A stretch of 23,181 bases of DNA, from positions 1 to 23,181 of the forward strand of contig VXIS01000512.1 of assembly GCA_008704415.1 (NCBI GenBank), written 5' to 3'. The notes beneath the pieces were generated by a model that searched no databases, was not told the DNA's origin, and saw nothing but the letters and a program-made list of their open reading frames with translations. Numbering within the stretch: position 1 is the first letter of the stretch; every line of letters starts with the position of its first letter. The translations under genes and the position numbers were made by a program. This DNA is from Sphaerosporella brunnea. Its lineage: Eukaryota; Ascomycota; Pezizomycetes; Pezizales; Pyronemataceae. This document shows positions 1 to 7,521 of the stretch, in pieces.

Positions 1-476
1 CGAAGGGAAAATAGGATAAAGATTTCGAAACGAATATAGATTATGTAAACGACAATATTGTTAAGGCTGAACCTCACAATATCCTAACGATGATGTCTGC
101 TAACTCTGGTGGTCTCTCACCTCGAGGGAAATCTCGCGGGTTATATCCTGACGGATTCGCCTTTGAGCCTCAAAGTTGATTTCCAATCCTCGGACGAACA
201 ATTGCCCCGATTGCCACGTAAGTATACGGAGCTTCTTTGACTAGCCAGGGATTATAGATAACCCCCACTCCAACTCGGACACTCTTCTGCAGCTATGGCG
301 TGATTGAACGCGTAAGCTTTGATGCCTAGAATGCCCTACTGAAGTGCCGCAGTAGCTATGACGTGATGACCAATTACCGAAGTGACTTTGGTACTTGTCA
401 AGTCTTGTCACAGGTGCTCCCCTCATATACCCACCGGGTATGTTCCGGTATAACGGTCGGGCGCAACGTGATGTGA
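1..476. other. Flanking DNA without a recognisable gene
   Basis: No open frame here looks like a protein; the longest (a 61-codon minus-strand frame) has a composition unlike coding sequence. A small perfect hairpin, ATACCC-acc-GGGTAT, lies at 427-441. Two loosely similar stretches around 293 and 348 (GCAGCTATGGCGTGAT and GCAGTAGCTATGACGTGAT) may be remains of a duplication. I see nothing else in it. Confidence 0.6.
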
Positions 477-680
477 GTTATTTTGTACCCTGGAAAAAAC
501 TATTTTTCTATGGGAACCGGCAACTAACCACTTTTTGCCATATAACTCACGGTGAATAACCTGTGACAACTGCAAGGTGTTAGACCAACACAGTTGTCAT
601 TATTCATTTATATGCGCACGAATGGGGTGTTATTTTGTACCCTGGAAAAAACTATTTTTCTATGGGAACCGGCAACTAAC
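477..680. repeat. Pair of identical 52-bp direct repeats around a 100-bp foldback spacer
   Basis: Copy 1 (477-528) and copy 2 (629-680) are identical over all 52 bases, starting GTTATTTTGTACCC and ending GGCAACTAAC. Each contains its own small hairpin (GAAAAA-acta-TTTTTC flanked by CCC/GGG). The 100-bp spacer holds a long interrupted stem: TGAATAA (553-559), TGACAACT (564-571) and GTGTT (577-581) pair with AACAC (587-591), AGTTGTCA (592-599) and TTATTCA (600-606). GTGAGTTAT (473-481) is also the exact reverse complement of ATAACTCAC (542-550). The arrangement suggests a small non-autonomous (MITE- or TRIM-like) element, but no target duplication or canonical ends were found. Confidence 0.6.
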
Positions 681-867
681 TTCACCATCGCCATTATGAC
701 GTAAGTCTTGTAACTCTTAGGACACTTCCTAATAGAGTGGACTTATCGATAATTATACAGCCTCACTGTTGATAATCATCACCGTCAATAAACCGTTATG
801 TAACCATTAAGGTAATGTAGCCATAACTCGTAAGGGGGTACCAGAAATGGTACTGTGGGAAGTGGGT

Positions 868-1167
868 GTAACACCTAACCCCTGCAATCGTCATGCTAGC
901 CTTCCTGGGATAGTAAGTCGACAAAGATAACTAGGAAGAGCTCTAACAATAGCCTATACTGTTGTCATCTCCTAATCGGATCTTCCTATAGATAGCGTCC
1001 TATCTGAGTGATCCAATCTGCGAGTTCTTCCATAGTGTCACCAGAGCTAGCAATCACGATCCGGAGCTACCCAGCTACCACGTGCCTCCTGAGTACTCAC
1101 TATGTAGACTTATTCAATTCCCTAGCTGACTACTAAAAGTACATGTCGCGTGACCATACCAGTGACA
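868..1167 (-). mobile_element. Old LTR fragment related to the inner Gypsy family
   Basis: Read on the minus strand, this is clearly similar, at roughly three quarters identity by eye, to the first 300 bases of the 819-bp LTR at 19198. The start at 1167 is TGTCACTGGTATGGTCACGC against TGTCACGGGTATGGTCACGT. Matching blocks include the run around AGCTCTAACAATAGCCTATACT (943-964, plus orientation) and CCCTAGCTGACTACTAA (about 1120-1136). The rest of the LTR (its R/U5 half) is not recognisable to the left, so this is either a truncated copy or a related subfamily with a different 3' half. It is far more diverged than the other copies in the window. Confidence 0.75.
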
Positions 1168-1269
1168 TTTTATGCTTGGCTTTAAGCTTGGTCATGCGCT
1201 GCTGACACGAAATCCCACTGCAATTGTGTCCTACTCGCTTCATTCCTTTACAGCTGTTAGACTACGCGA

Positions 1270-1791
1270 CTAGTCGAATATGACACGCTTAATCACAATA
1301 AAAGTCTTACTTGCACTGATCTTCTCCCACTGCAGAGCAGTGGTTCCGCGCTCGCAGGTGTATGGATCCACTGCCAACGTCACTTTGACCAGGTCCCAAT
1401 CTGGCTGGTCTTTTTAGTTGGTCTCTTGCTTGATTGCTTGAGGTACGGACTAGTCAGTGTGTTTTCATTCTGTTCGCCCAGTTCGAAATAACTCTATAGC
1501 ATCTGATTCCTTCATGCACTTGCTCATGCTACTGCCCATGTCCCACTTTGTGTGCCAACCAGCAGCCTCTTCCCTGGCAGCCTCTGTATCTGCCATCACT
1601 TCTTCTGATTCCTGTGCAGAGAAATCACTTAACTTCACACCTGCCGGTAGGAGGGCGGCCAGTTCTTTGGCGTCGAGTTTCTTGCCTTGGTCGCTTCTGG
1701 ACGCTACCAATTGCGCCAGGAAATTGCTTGTGTCTTTCGGTAGCATTGTCACGGTGGTCGCTATCGGTCGCTGCCAATTGAAGTTTTCCTG
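1270..1791 (-). pseudogene. Decayed coding region of unknown function, possible Myb/SANT-like remnant
   Basis: One minus-strand frame stays recognisably coding from 1791 to 1270 but carries stops at 1467-1465 (TGA), 1452-1450 (TAG) and 1416-1414 (TAA) before a final TAG at 1272-1270. The upstream part (1752-1468) is an acidic, alanine- and serine-rich stretch including QGKKLDAKELAALLPAGVKL. The downstream part (1413-1273) contains DWDLVKVTLAVDPY, CERGTTALQWEKI. The spacing of tryptophans (DW...QWEKI) recalls the trihelix Myb/SANT-like segments of proteins found in repeat-rich fungal genomes; that is recollection, not a search. The piece could be a captured host exon or part of an unknown repeat. 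The start is unknown and the reading is broken, so no function is claimed. Confidence 0.35.
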
Positions 1792-1814
1792 CTATCTAGC
1801 ATTAGCGACACCGG

Positions 1815-1960
1815 TTCTTGTGTAGAGTGGAGCATGCTTTCTGGTAGAGTAGTGCGTGCTTTCTAGTAGAGTAGCGCGAAGATTTCCGGTGGAGTAGCGC
1901 CAGGATTTCTGGTAGAGTAGCGCGAGGATTTCTGGTAGAGTAGTGCGAGGATTTCTGGCT
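1815..1960. repeat. 23-bp tandem repeat, about six and a half copies
   Basis: Units begin at 1815, 1838, 1860, 1883, 1906, 1929 and 1952 (partial). The consensus is close to TTTCTGGTAGAGTAGCGCG plus AGGA; all units are 23 bp except the second, which is 22 bp. The units at 1906 and 1929 differ at one base, while the outer units are more diverged, as expected for a minisatellite growing from its middle. A looser copy of the TCTGGTGGAGTGGG theme follows near 1977. No coding role is apparent. Confidence 0.85.
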
Positions 1961-2063
1961 ACCATGCATGGGGTTCTCTGGTGGAGTGGGTGCTCTGTGG
2001 TTTCTGGTTGCGCGATGGCTTCATACCCACGTCAACCACGGTGTGACGTTGACTAGGTACACA

Positions 2064-2129
2064 GCAAACTTTTCATTTCTATGATTCTCTACCTCCCCTG
2101 ATTTGGAAATAGAAATGAAATCGCAAACT
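2064..2129. repeat. Short inverted repeat flanked by a 7-bp direct repeat
   Basis: TTTCATTTCTAT (2071-2082) is the perfect reverse complement of ATAGAAATGAAA (2109-2120), with a 26-bp loop between. GCAAACT occurs immediately before the left arm (2064-2070) and two bases after the right arm (2123-2129). The shape resembles a very small foldback element with a target duplication, but 52 bp is short and the repeat is AT-rich, so chance is possible. Confidence 0.5.
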
Positions 2130-2197
2130 CCCTAATGCTTCCTTTTGCCCCGCTCTGCCCAGAAATTGCTAAGCTTTGGATGAGATCCAGATCCGCA

Positions 2198-2482
2198 TTA
2201 AAGAGGATACTCTGCTATTGGCAATCGAAGCAAGCGCTTAAAAAGCAGTGTTTCCTGCTCAACAAACAGCAATTCATGCTCGGATTGCTTCGGTCGCTGC
2301 TCATTGGCAAGACAACCTGAGGTTGAAGAAATTTTCCATGTTTTCGTCGCAACCGCCTGTTTCTGATTTCACACTGCACTTGCCCTGACCTGTGCAATCG
2401 TCGTCGCTGTTGCCATCTCCGTATTCCGGTTCTCACTATCATTCTCTGCAACACCTTCTGTCTCTTCGGCGTTTTCAGTCTC
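2198..2482 (-). pseudogene. Decayed open stretch, possibly the continuation of the hexapeptide-repeat gene
   Basis: Minus-strand codons from 2482 to 2198 read as an acidic, polar protein segment (for example ENAEETEGVAENDSENRN) broken by a single TGA about 37 codons in, and end at a TAA (2200-2198). The frame differs from that of the repeat region upstream, but an indel near 2500 would join them. This is the same strand as the other decayed segments at 1270-1791 and 2568-2909, so all three may be pieces of one dead gene. I do not recognise the product. Confidence 0.25.
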
Positions 2483-2499
2483 TCCGTCGCCTCCTCCTT

Positions 2500-2815
2500 G
2501 TCCGTGGCCTCCTACTCGTCTGTCTTTTCTGCTCGTACGCCGCTTCCTGCTCGTCCGTCGCCTCCTGCTAGTCCGTAGCCTGCTGGTCGTTCATCACCTG
2601 CTGCTCGTCCGTCACCTGCTGCTCGTCCGTCGCCTGCCGCTCGTCCGTCGCCTGCCGCTCGTCCGTCACCTGCGGCTCGTCCGTTGCCTGCCGCTCGTAC
2701 GTCGCCCGCCGCTCGTCCGTCACCTGCTGCTCGCCCGTCGCCTGCTGCTCGTCCGTCGCCTGCCGCTCGTCCGTCGCCTGCTGCTCGTCCGTCGCCTCCC
2801 ACTCGTCCTGCTCCT
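2500..2815. repeat. 18-bp minisatellite
   Basis: About 16 head-to-tail units close to CCTGCTGCTCGTCCGTCG; the middle units (about 2595-2800) are nearly regular, the left end is degenerate. Because 18 is divisible by three and the units lack stops, several frames stay open, giving AAGDGR and Q-x-T-D-E-x hexapeptides on the minus strand and RPSPAA on the plus strand. Only the acidic minus-strand frame continues into non-repetitive protein-like sequence on the 5' side. Confidence 0.85.
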
Positions 2816-2909
2816 CCGGGTTCTCCAGCTCACCATGCTTCGACGGTTTCACGGCATTCACAACCTGCTGCTCATGCTTGTTGGCAGCATGCTCGACGTT
2901 TACTGCATG
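2568..2909 (-). pseudogene. Fragment encoding an acidic Q-x-T-D-E hexapeptide repeat protein
   Basis: The minus-strand frame is open from just after a TAG at 2912-2910 down to a TAG at 2570-2568. It starts with about 35 non-repetitive residues, including EQQVVNAVKPSKHGELENPE, then about 15 hexapeptides of the type QATDEQ/QATDER. The last unit ends ATD-stop where E would be expected, and after that stop the same repeat theme (QEATDEQEA) goes on, so the stop looks like a late nonsense mutation. No signal peptide, membrane segment or known domain is visible. A low-complexity acidic tract inside a larger dead gene is the simplest reading; a chance open frame through the minisatellite cannot be excluded. 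Confidence 0.35.
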
Positions 2910-2912
2910 CTA

Positions 2913-3248
2913 CTATGAAGTGCTTGCAGCCAGCCTACTGTGTCACAACACCACAACTGTTACAGCGCGAGTTTGAATGGAGATTTCCAACTAAGCTACC
3001 GGCTTTTATTCTCCATGGAATCGGCTAGAACTCTCAGATCTAAGGCTTCAAAAGATGCTGATTTATTTGCTGTTCTCAGATTTACCCTGCCGCAGATGGT
3101 TGTCACATAGCGAGGTTCGGAAGTGCGGGTTGTTTGTGGTGTCGTGATGAGGCTCTGTAGGGGGACTCGGTGGGGTGGCTCCAAGCCAAGGTTATGTTCG
3201 GCTACCATGTGGCGCGGCACACCGCGATCACGTGAGTGCAATAAGGGG
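2913..3248. other. Flanking DNA without a supported gene
   Basis: Up to the left target duplication of the outer Gypsy I see no gene. A 31-codon plus-strand frame beginning at 3014 (MESARTLRSKASKDADLFAV) and an 81-codon minus-strand frame over the same bases are both open; neither can be preferred. Confidence 0.5.
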
Positions 3249-3253
3249 CCTTC
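3249..3253. repeat. Left target-site duplication of the outer Gypsy (CCTTC)
   Basis: CCTTC directly precedes the left LTR and is repeated exactly at 22527-22531 after the right LTR. A 5-bp duplication is normal for Ty3/Gypsy integrases. Joining the flanks gives an uninterrupted pre-insertion site. Confidence 0.93.
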
Positions 3254-3383
3254 TGTGGAGCGGTGTTCGCGAGGGTGAGGTGAAGGTTAGTTGATTGGTC
3301 CGAAGGAAGGGTCAAGGACCCAAGGTCTATCTACCCTGCCTTACTTGTCGGCACTCCTATCTCAACCTATGTACATCCCTACA
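3254..3383 (-). repeat. 3' LTR of the outer Gypsy (130 bp)
   Basis: Minus-strand ends are TGTAGGGATGT and CGCTCCACA, so the LTR has TG...CA termini. It matches the 5' LTR at 22397-22526 without gaps, with 7 differences in 130 positions by eye. 130 bp is very short for a Gypsy LTR. Confidence 0.93.
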
Positions 3384-3393
3384 TCACCTCCCT
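3384..3393 (-). other. Polypurine tract of the outer Gypsy
   Basis: On the minus strand the bases just before the 3' LTR read AGGGAGGTGA. A purine-rich run directly upstream of the 3' LTR is where plus-strand DNA synthesis is primed in LTR retrotransposons. Confidence 0.7.
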
Positions 3394-3417
3394 GATAACA
3401 AAAAGAAATCTCCCGTC

Positions 3418-5022
3418 TCAATTCTTCCAAGCATCTGCCCCAAGAACTGTGTAATCAACCACTCCGTCTTCAACCTCCATTACCCAAGCTTGCTTCCTTC
3501 GTCTCTTGCGAGGTCGCATGTTTCCCTTCTCCTTTTCTTTTTCGACTACCAGTGCACGCTGCAGTTCCTCATCTGCAGACTGAAATTCCTTCAGTATCTC
3601 AGTTCCACCGCCAGTAAACATATCAGCCGGTTCGCATGTCAAGACCTCATCATTTTCCCATTTGACCTCGTACTCAATTCGTCCATCTTCTTCCAAATTC
3701 CGACGCCATGAGCGAATTTCCTCAACACCATACTCCCCCTGCGTTTGCCCATGCGCTTTTGTCACTCGCAGTGCCGGAGCCGGTGCCTGTGGTTGTGAGT
3801 GATCAATTGTCGAGCGTTTGAGCGAAGCCACATTCTGAGTGCGTGCTATCTTCCAATTTTCGGGTAACAGGACTTCAAACGCATTCTAGCCACGCTGCCT
3901 TCCCAGCTCAAACTCGCCGATATACTTCTGGTATAGGGCTTTGCGGTGATTATCAACATCAGTAGCATATGTAATTAGTAGGTTCTTTGCTGACAACAGA
4001 ACTTTGTCTCCATGCTGAAAGGTATGTGGCTGTCGATGCTTATTAGCTTCTTCCACCTTCTGTTCCTGCGCATGCTGAAGGTTTTGTCGCAATCGATGAA
4101 GAGTATTCACCATTTCCGCTGCAAATGTTCGTCCGTCTGCTGGCATATCCACCGACCGACTCCTCAAAGCTTCTCTGCGACTCCGTCCTTTTCCAATACC
4201 TGCCAGTGCATCGAGTGGCATGCGGGGTATGTATGAGAGGTCAGCTTCGAATGGAGACATTTCAATTGACTTTTGCCGTGTTGCGTTATATGCAAATTCT
4301 GCAAGAGCCAGTAGTTGATCCCATTCGTTTTGTCATTCTCCTGCATATGCTCTCAGGTACCGTTCAACAATGGAATTTGCCTTTTCTGCCTGCCCATCAG
4401 TCTGAGGGTGAAATGCGGTTGACATACGGAGCTTGGTATGGAATTCACTCATGAGGGTCTTCCAGAATGTCAATGTTAACCGTACATCACGATCAGACAC
4501 TATGGCATCTGGAAGTCCATGATACCGTACATGGTGGTCACGGGAAAGCTCCGCAAACTTGACTGCTGTCAACTCTTTTTCTTTCGTGGCGATCCAGTGT
4601 GCTCACTTTGTGAGTGCATCAATAAAGGTAATAATGGTGTCGTTGCCATCCTTAGTGGTGGGTAGCTTCGTAATGAAATCAATGTTTATTCTTCTCCACC
4701 GCTCGTCTGTCACATTCAAGGGTTGCAAGAGTCCATAGGGTTTCTGATTTGATGCCTTTGTTCGTGCACACGTAGCACAGCCTTGTACATACCGTTTGAC
4801 TTCCTGATACATCCGTGGCCAAAAGAATCTTCTGCAAATGGTCTCATATGTTCGGCTAACACCAAAGTGGCCTCCAACGGCTGCATCGTGCGCTTCCCGG
4901 AGAATTCGAAGCTTGAGATCTTTCTTCTGTGGGATGAACAAGCAACCAGAGTTGTTATGAATGACGAGACCATCATCTAGGTGATAATGCCGGCCTCGAA
5001 AGTGTTGTCTGCGTAGGTTACC
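3418..5022 (-). pseudogene. pol: Outer Gypsy integrase and degenerate chromodomain (broken)
   Basis: A single minus-strand frame runs from 5022 to the TGA at 3420-3418, interrupted by TGA at 4605-4603, TGA at 4335-4333 and TAG at 3888-3886. The H2C2 zinc motif is complete (HDAAVGGHFG, then GCATCARTK, about 4890-4755). The three acidic residues of the DDE core are present: D in RRINIDFITKLP (about 4685), D in AIVSDRDVR (about 4495) and E in GQAEKANSI (about 4390). After a basic linker, a chromodomain-like fold follows at about 3732-3575 (YGVEEIRSW, EYEVKWENDE, CEPADMF), in which the usual TWEP is TCEP. This is the C-terminal part of a pol polyprotein that would have integrated the cDNA, with the chromodomain guiding target choice. 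Confidence 0.9.
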
Positions 5023-6657
5023 TCAATGCTGACGTTCCTCTGCTGGTGAGCGTATTCGTTCTGTCGTGTCTGGTTGAAGGTAACTCAAAACATCGCGGCA
5101 ATATGCATCTTCAAGGTATCCACGACGGATGCTTTCAAACCAAGAATGGCTATCCTCAATGGCAAGTTCAAACAGCTCATCATCGCTGATTTTCGTAGTC
5201 TCACTTCCAACTGTTAAACTTCGCAGTGGGGGCTCTTTGTAGTCTGGACGTCGGCTCAGGGCATTTTGTACGTAGTTCTTTGCTTCGGGTAGGTATTCGA
5301 CCTCAAAGTCATACTCCATCATATCCTCTAATGCCCTCATCTGCCGTTGGCTCAGCTTCGGTTGTGACAACATATGGCGCAGACTTGCTTGATCCGTAGA
5401 TATTGTGGTGTGTCAACCAAGAAGATAGTAGCGCCAATGTTTGAGCGCATCTCTGATTGCCAGCAGTTCTTTGTCATACGTAAAGGATCGTGTCTCAGCC
5501 CCATGCAGCTTCCGCGAGAAGTATGCTAAGACCTTTTCCTCAAAAGATTTGCCCTGTTTTTGACGAAGTGTGGCTCCAATGCCAAAGTCTGAAGCATCCG
5601 TTCGCAGTAGGAATTCGCAGTTTTCTCGTTCAGGCAGAGCCAGACATGGCTCTGAGGTTAAGATCTCCTTGAGCTCGGGCATTGCATTTTCGATCTTGGC
5701 TATATTGCCGGGATCTTCCATATGTCTGTTGAACTCATGCTTGCTCATGTTGACGACTTCAAACAATGGTAATGCCTTGATTGCAAATTTGGGCACGAAT
5801 TTTCGATACGCTCCAGCTAGACCCAGAAAGATACGTGCATCTTTAGGGGATTGGATTATTGGCCACTTTGCAATAGAGCTGATTTTGTCTTCTGTCAAGC
5901 GAATGCCTTCGCCATCAACACGAAACCCAACAAAGTCGGTTTGTGGACGTCCAAACTCGCATTTCTTGTCGGAATACATGCTTGCGGAGGGTGTCGAGGA
6001 CTTCCCTGACGTGCCGATCATGCTCCTTTTTAGTAGTTGAGAAAATCAGGATATCGTCGATGAAAACCACGCAGTATGCTTTATGTGGTGACAGGAGTTC
6101 CGTAACCATTCGCATAAACGATGCAGGTGCAGTGGCAATACCTTGTGGTATTATAAGCCATTCCCACAGACCGTCCGGGCCAACAAACGCAGCCTTTTCA
6201 ATGTCCTCAGGTGCCACGCGATTCCGGGAGTAACCACTCCAAAAATCAATCTTGGAAAACAACTTTTTTCCTTGAAGCTTGTCGATTAGCTCCTCTGGTA
6301 GCGGTAATGGGAAACGATCTTTGATAGTGATGACATTCAGCGCGAAGTAGAAAATCACCATTCGCAATTCTCCTGGTGCTCCACCGGGTTTTGGAACAAA
6401 CAGTACAGGGGCAGCGTATGGTGATCGACTGCGACGAATGTGGCCTTTGTCGTTGTAAAGCTGAGTCTGTCATTTGTACTCATTCCACTCTGCCGGAGTT
6501 ATGCGATAAGGAGCTCGGTAAGGGGCTTGTGATCCTGGAATTAATCGTATACGAAAATCACCGAACCTTGGGCGATGCGGTGGTAATCCCTCTGGTTCTT
6601 TGAAAACGTCTGAGTATTCCTTGCGTATCTGTGCATCCATGGGGCTTGTAAGTTTCA
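5023..6657 (-). pseudogene. pol: Outer Gypsy reverse transcriptase and RNase H (broken)
   Basis: This continues, in frame, the protease part lying beyond the inner insertion (20017-20809). From 6657 the frame gives the RT N-terminus (EYSDVFKEPEGLPPHRP), then a TGA at 6472-6470, then the palm: APVLFVPKP, KIDFWSGY and FIDD (6053-6064). The conserved VDYRALN stretch reads VIFYFALN, so one catalytic-region aspartate is lost. Near 5975 the frame shifts once (TLRKH to DKKCEFGRPQ). RNase H follows with RTDASDFGIGATL, TYDKELLAIRDAL and STDQASL; a TGA at 5415-5413 stands where Gypsy proteins usually have R (LLG-R-H). The last RNase H aspartate (usually ADALSR) reads QNALSR. A TGA at 5025-5023 separates it from integrase. 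Confidence 0.9.
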
Positions 6658-6662
6658 TGTTG
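6658..6662. repeat. Left target-site duplication of the inner Gypsy (TGTTG)
   Basis: TGTTG precedes the LTR start at 6663 and is repeated exactly at 20017-20021 after the other LTR. On the minus strand the junction restores the outer pol reading frame (codons for L-N-N-M-K-L). Confidence 0.95.
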
Positions 6663-7481
6663 TGTCACGGGTATGGCCACGTGACATGTGCTCTTAGTAG
6701 TCAGCTAGGGAATGGAATAGAGTCTGCATAGTGATCGCTTCAAGGGCACGTGATAGCCAGGTGTCTCCGAATCATGGTAGCTAGCTTGAACGATGCTATG
6801 GAAGAACTCGGAAATCGAGTGCCTCAGATAGGATGCTATCTGAGAAGGGAACCCGATTCGGAGATGACAATAGTATACGCTATTGTTAGAGCTCTTCCGA
6901 GATATCTTCGTTGACCTACCTTTTCCGGGAACTAGCATGACAATCGAAGGGGTCAGGAGTGATCAACTAGAAGGCGTTGAGCCGACAACTGGAAGAATCA
7001 CTCGGCCTAGAACCTGAATAGTAAGTATGGTTGTCGCGTAAGGCATGCGATGCAGAAGATCGGGAGATGGAGCCAATAGGGCTGAGCATCTACCTGCAGC
7101 ACGAGAATATGATCCCGGAGAGGGGTATTCCGGCTGCGACCCACGTCTATAACTCATGAACTGAAATCAAAGAGTGAGTCATAGGAAGGTGGGGAGATCT
7201 CTGTGCGCGCCTTGACGCCCACAGTCGTAGAGACTGTCGCAAAGCCAGCAAGGAGTGAAGGCTGAGTATTACTCAGGAAGACGGTAGTTTCTGGAGCGGC
7301 TTCCTACTATAAGTAGGATTGCTTCCGCCCAGCAAACCCCTTTATCATCAGCGAACAAGAACCATCAGTGTCCACCCGACAGAATAGCCCTTAAAATTCT
7401 ATTGTTTGGAATTTTGAAAGTTATTTTCCCAAAGTCACGGGTTCAATTCCACGCCCCTCTGGTAGACAGAGCCGAGTTACA
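6663..7481 (+). repeat. 5' LTR of the inner Gypsy (819 bp)
   Basis: Starts TGTCACGGGTATGG and ends CAGAGCCGAGTTACA. It aligns to the 3' LTR without a single gap, with about 62 differences by eye (7-8%), about two thirds transitions. It contains a TATA-like palindrome (7303-7317), a predicted transcript start near 7390, a TGAGTCA site (7175-7181) in a foldback, and a pol III B-box-like GGTTCAATTCC (7440-7450). If transcription starts at 7390, U3 is about 727 nt and R plus U5 is 92 nt. Confidence 0.95.
7303..7317 (+). promoter_or_regulatory. TATA-like element inside a palindrome, inner Gypsy LTR
   Basis: CCTACT-ATA-AGTAGG is a perfect two-arm palindrome around a TATAAG core. The arm changes to AGTAGC in the 3' LTR, while TATAAG is kept. 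It lies about 80 bp upstream of the start predicted from the self-priming match, a spacing allowed in fungi. Confidence 0.5.
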
Positions 7482-7483
7482 TG

Positions 7484-7494
7484 AGAATTTTAAG
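7484..7494 (+). other. Self-priming primer-binding site (11 nt)
   Basis: AGAATTTTAAG, two bases after the LTR end, is the exact reverse complement of CTTAAAATTCT at 7390-7400 inside the same LTR; the match stops at exactly 11 bp on both sides. In Tf1 of fission yeast the first 11 nt of the mRNA fold back onto such a site, are cleaved and prime minus-strand DNA. No tRNA-type TGG start is present here. The match therefore predicts both self-priming and a transcript start at about 7390. Confidence 0.8.
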
Positions 7495-7521
7495 AATTCC
7501 TGTCGCCTGGCATCCTCAATA

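Noticed and set aside
709..1167. A complete shorter LTR beginning at the TGTAAC at 709
   Set aside because: The ends fit TG...CA, but there is no matching 5-bp duplication and 715-867 shows no convincing similarity to the family LTR.
2684..3028. RPSPAA-repeat open frame on the plus strand
   Set aside because: It is the opposite-strand reading of the 18-bp minisatellite; the minus frame has a better coding context.
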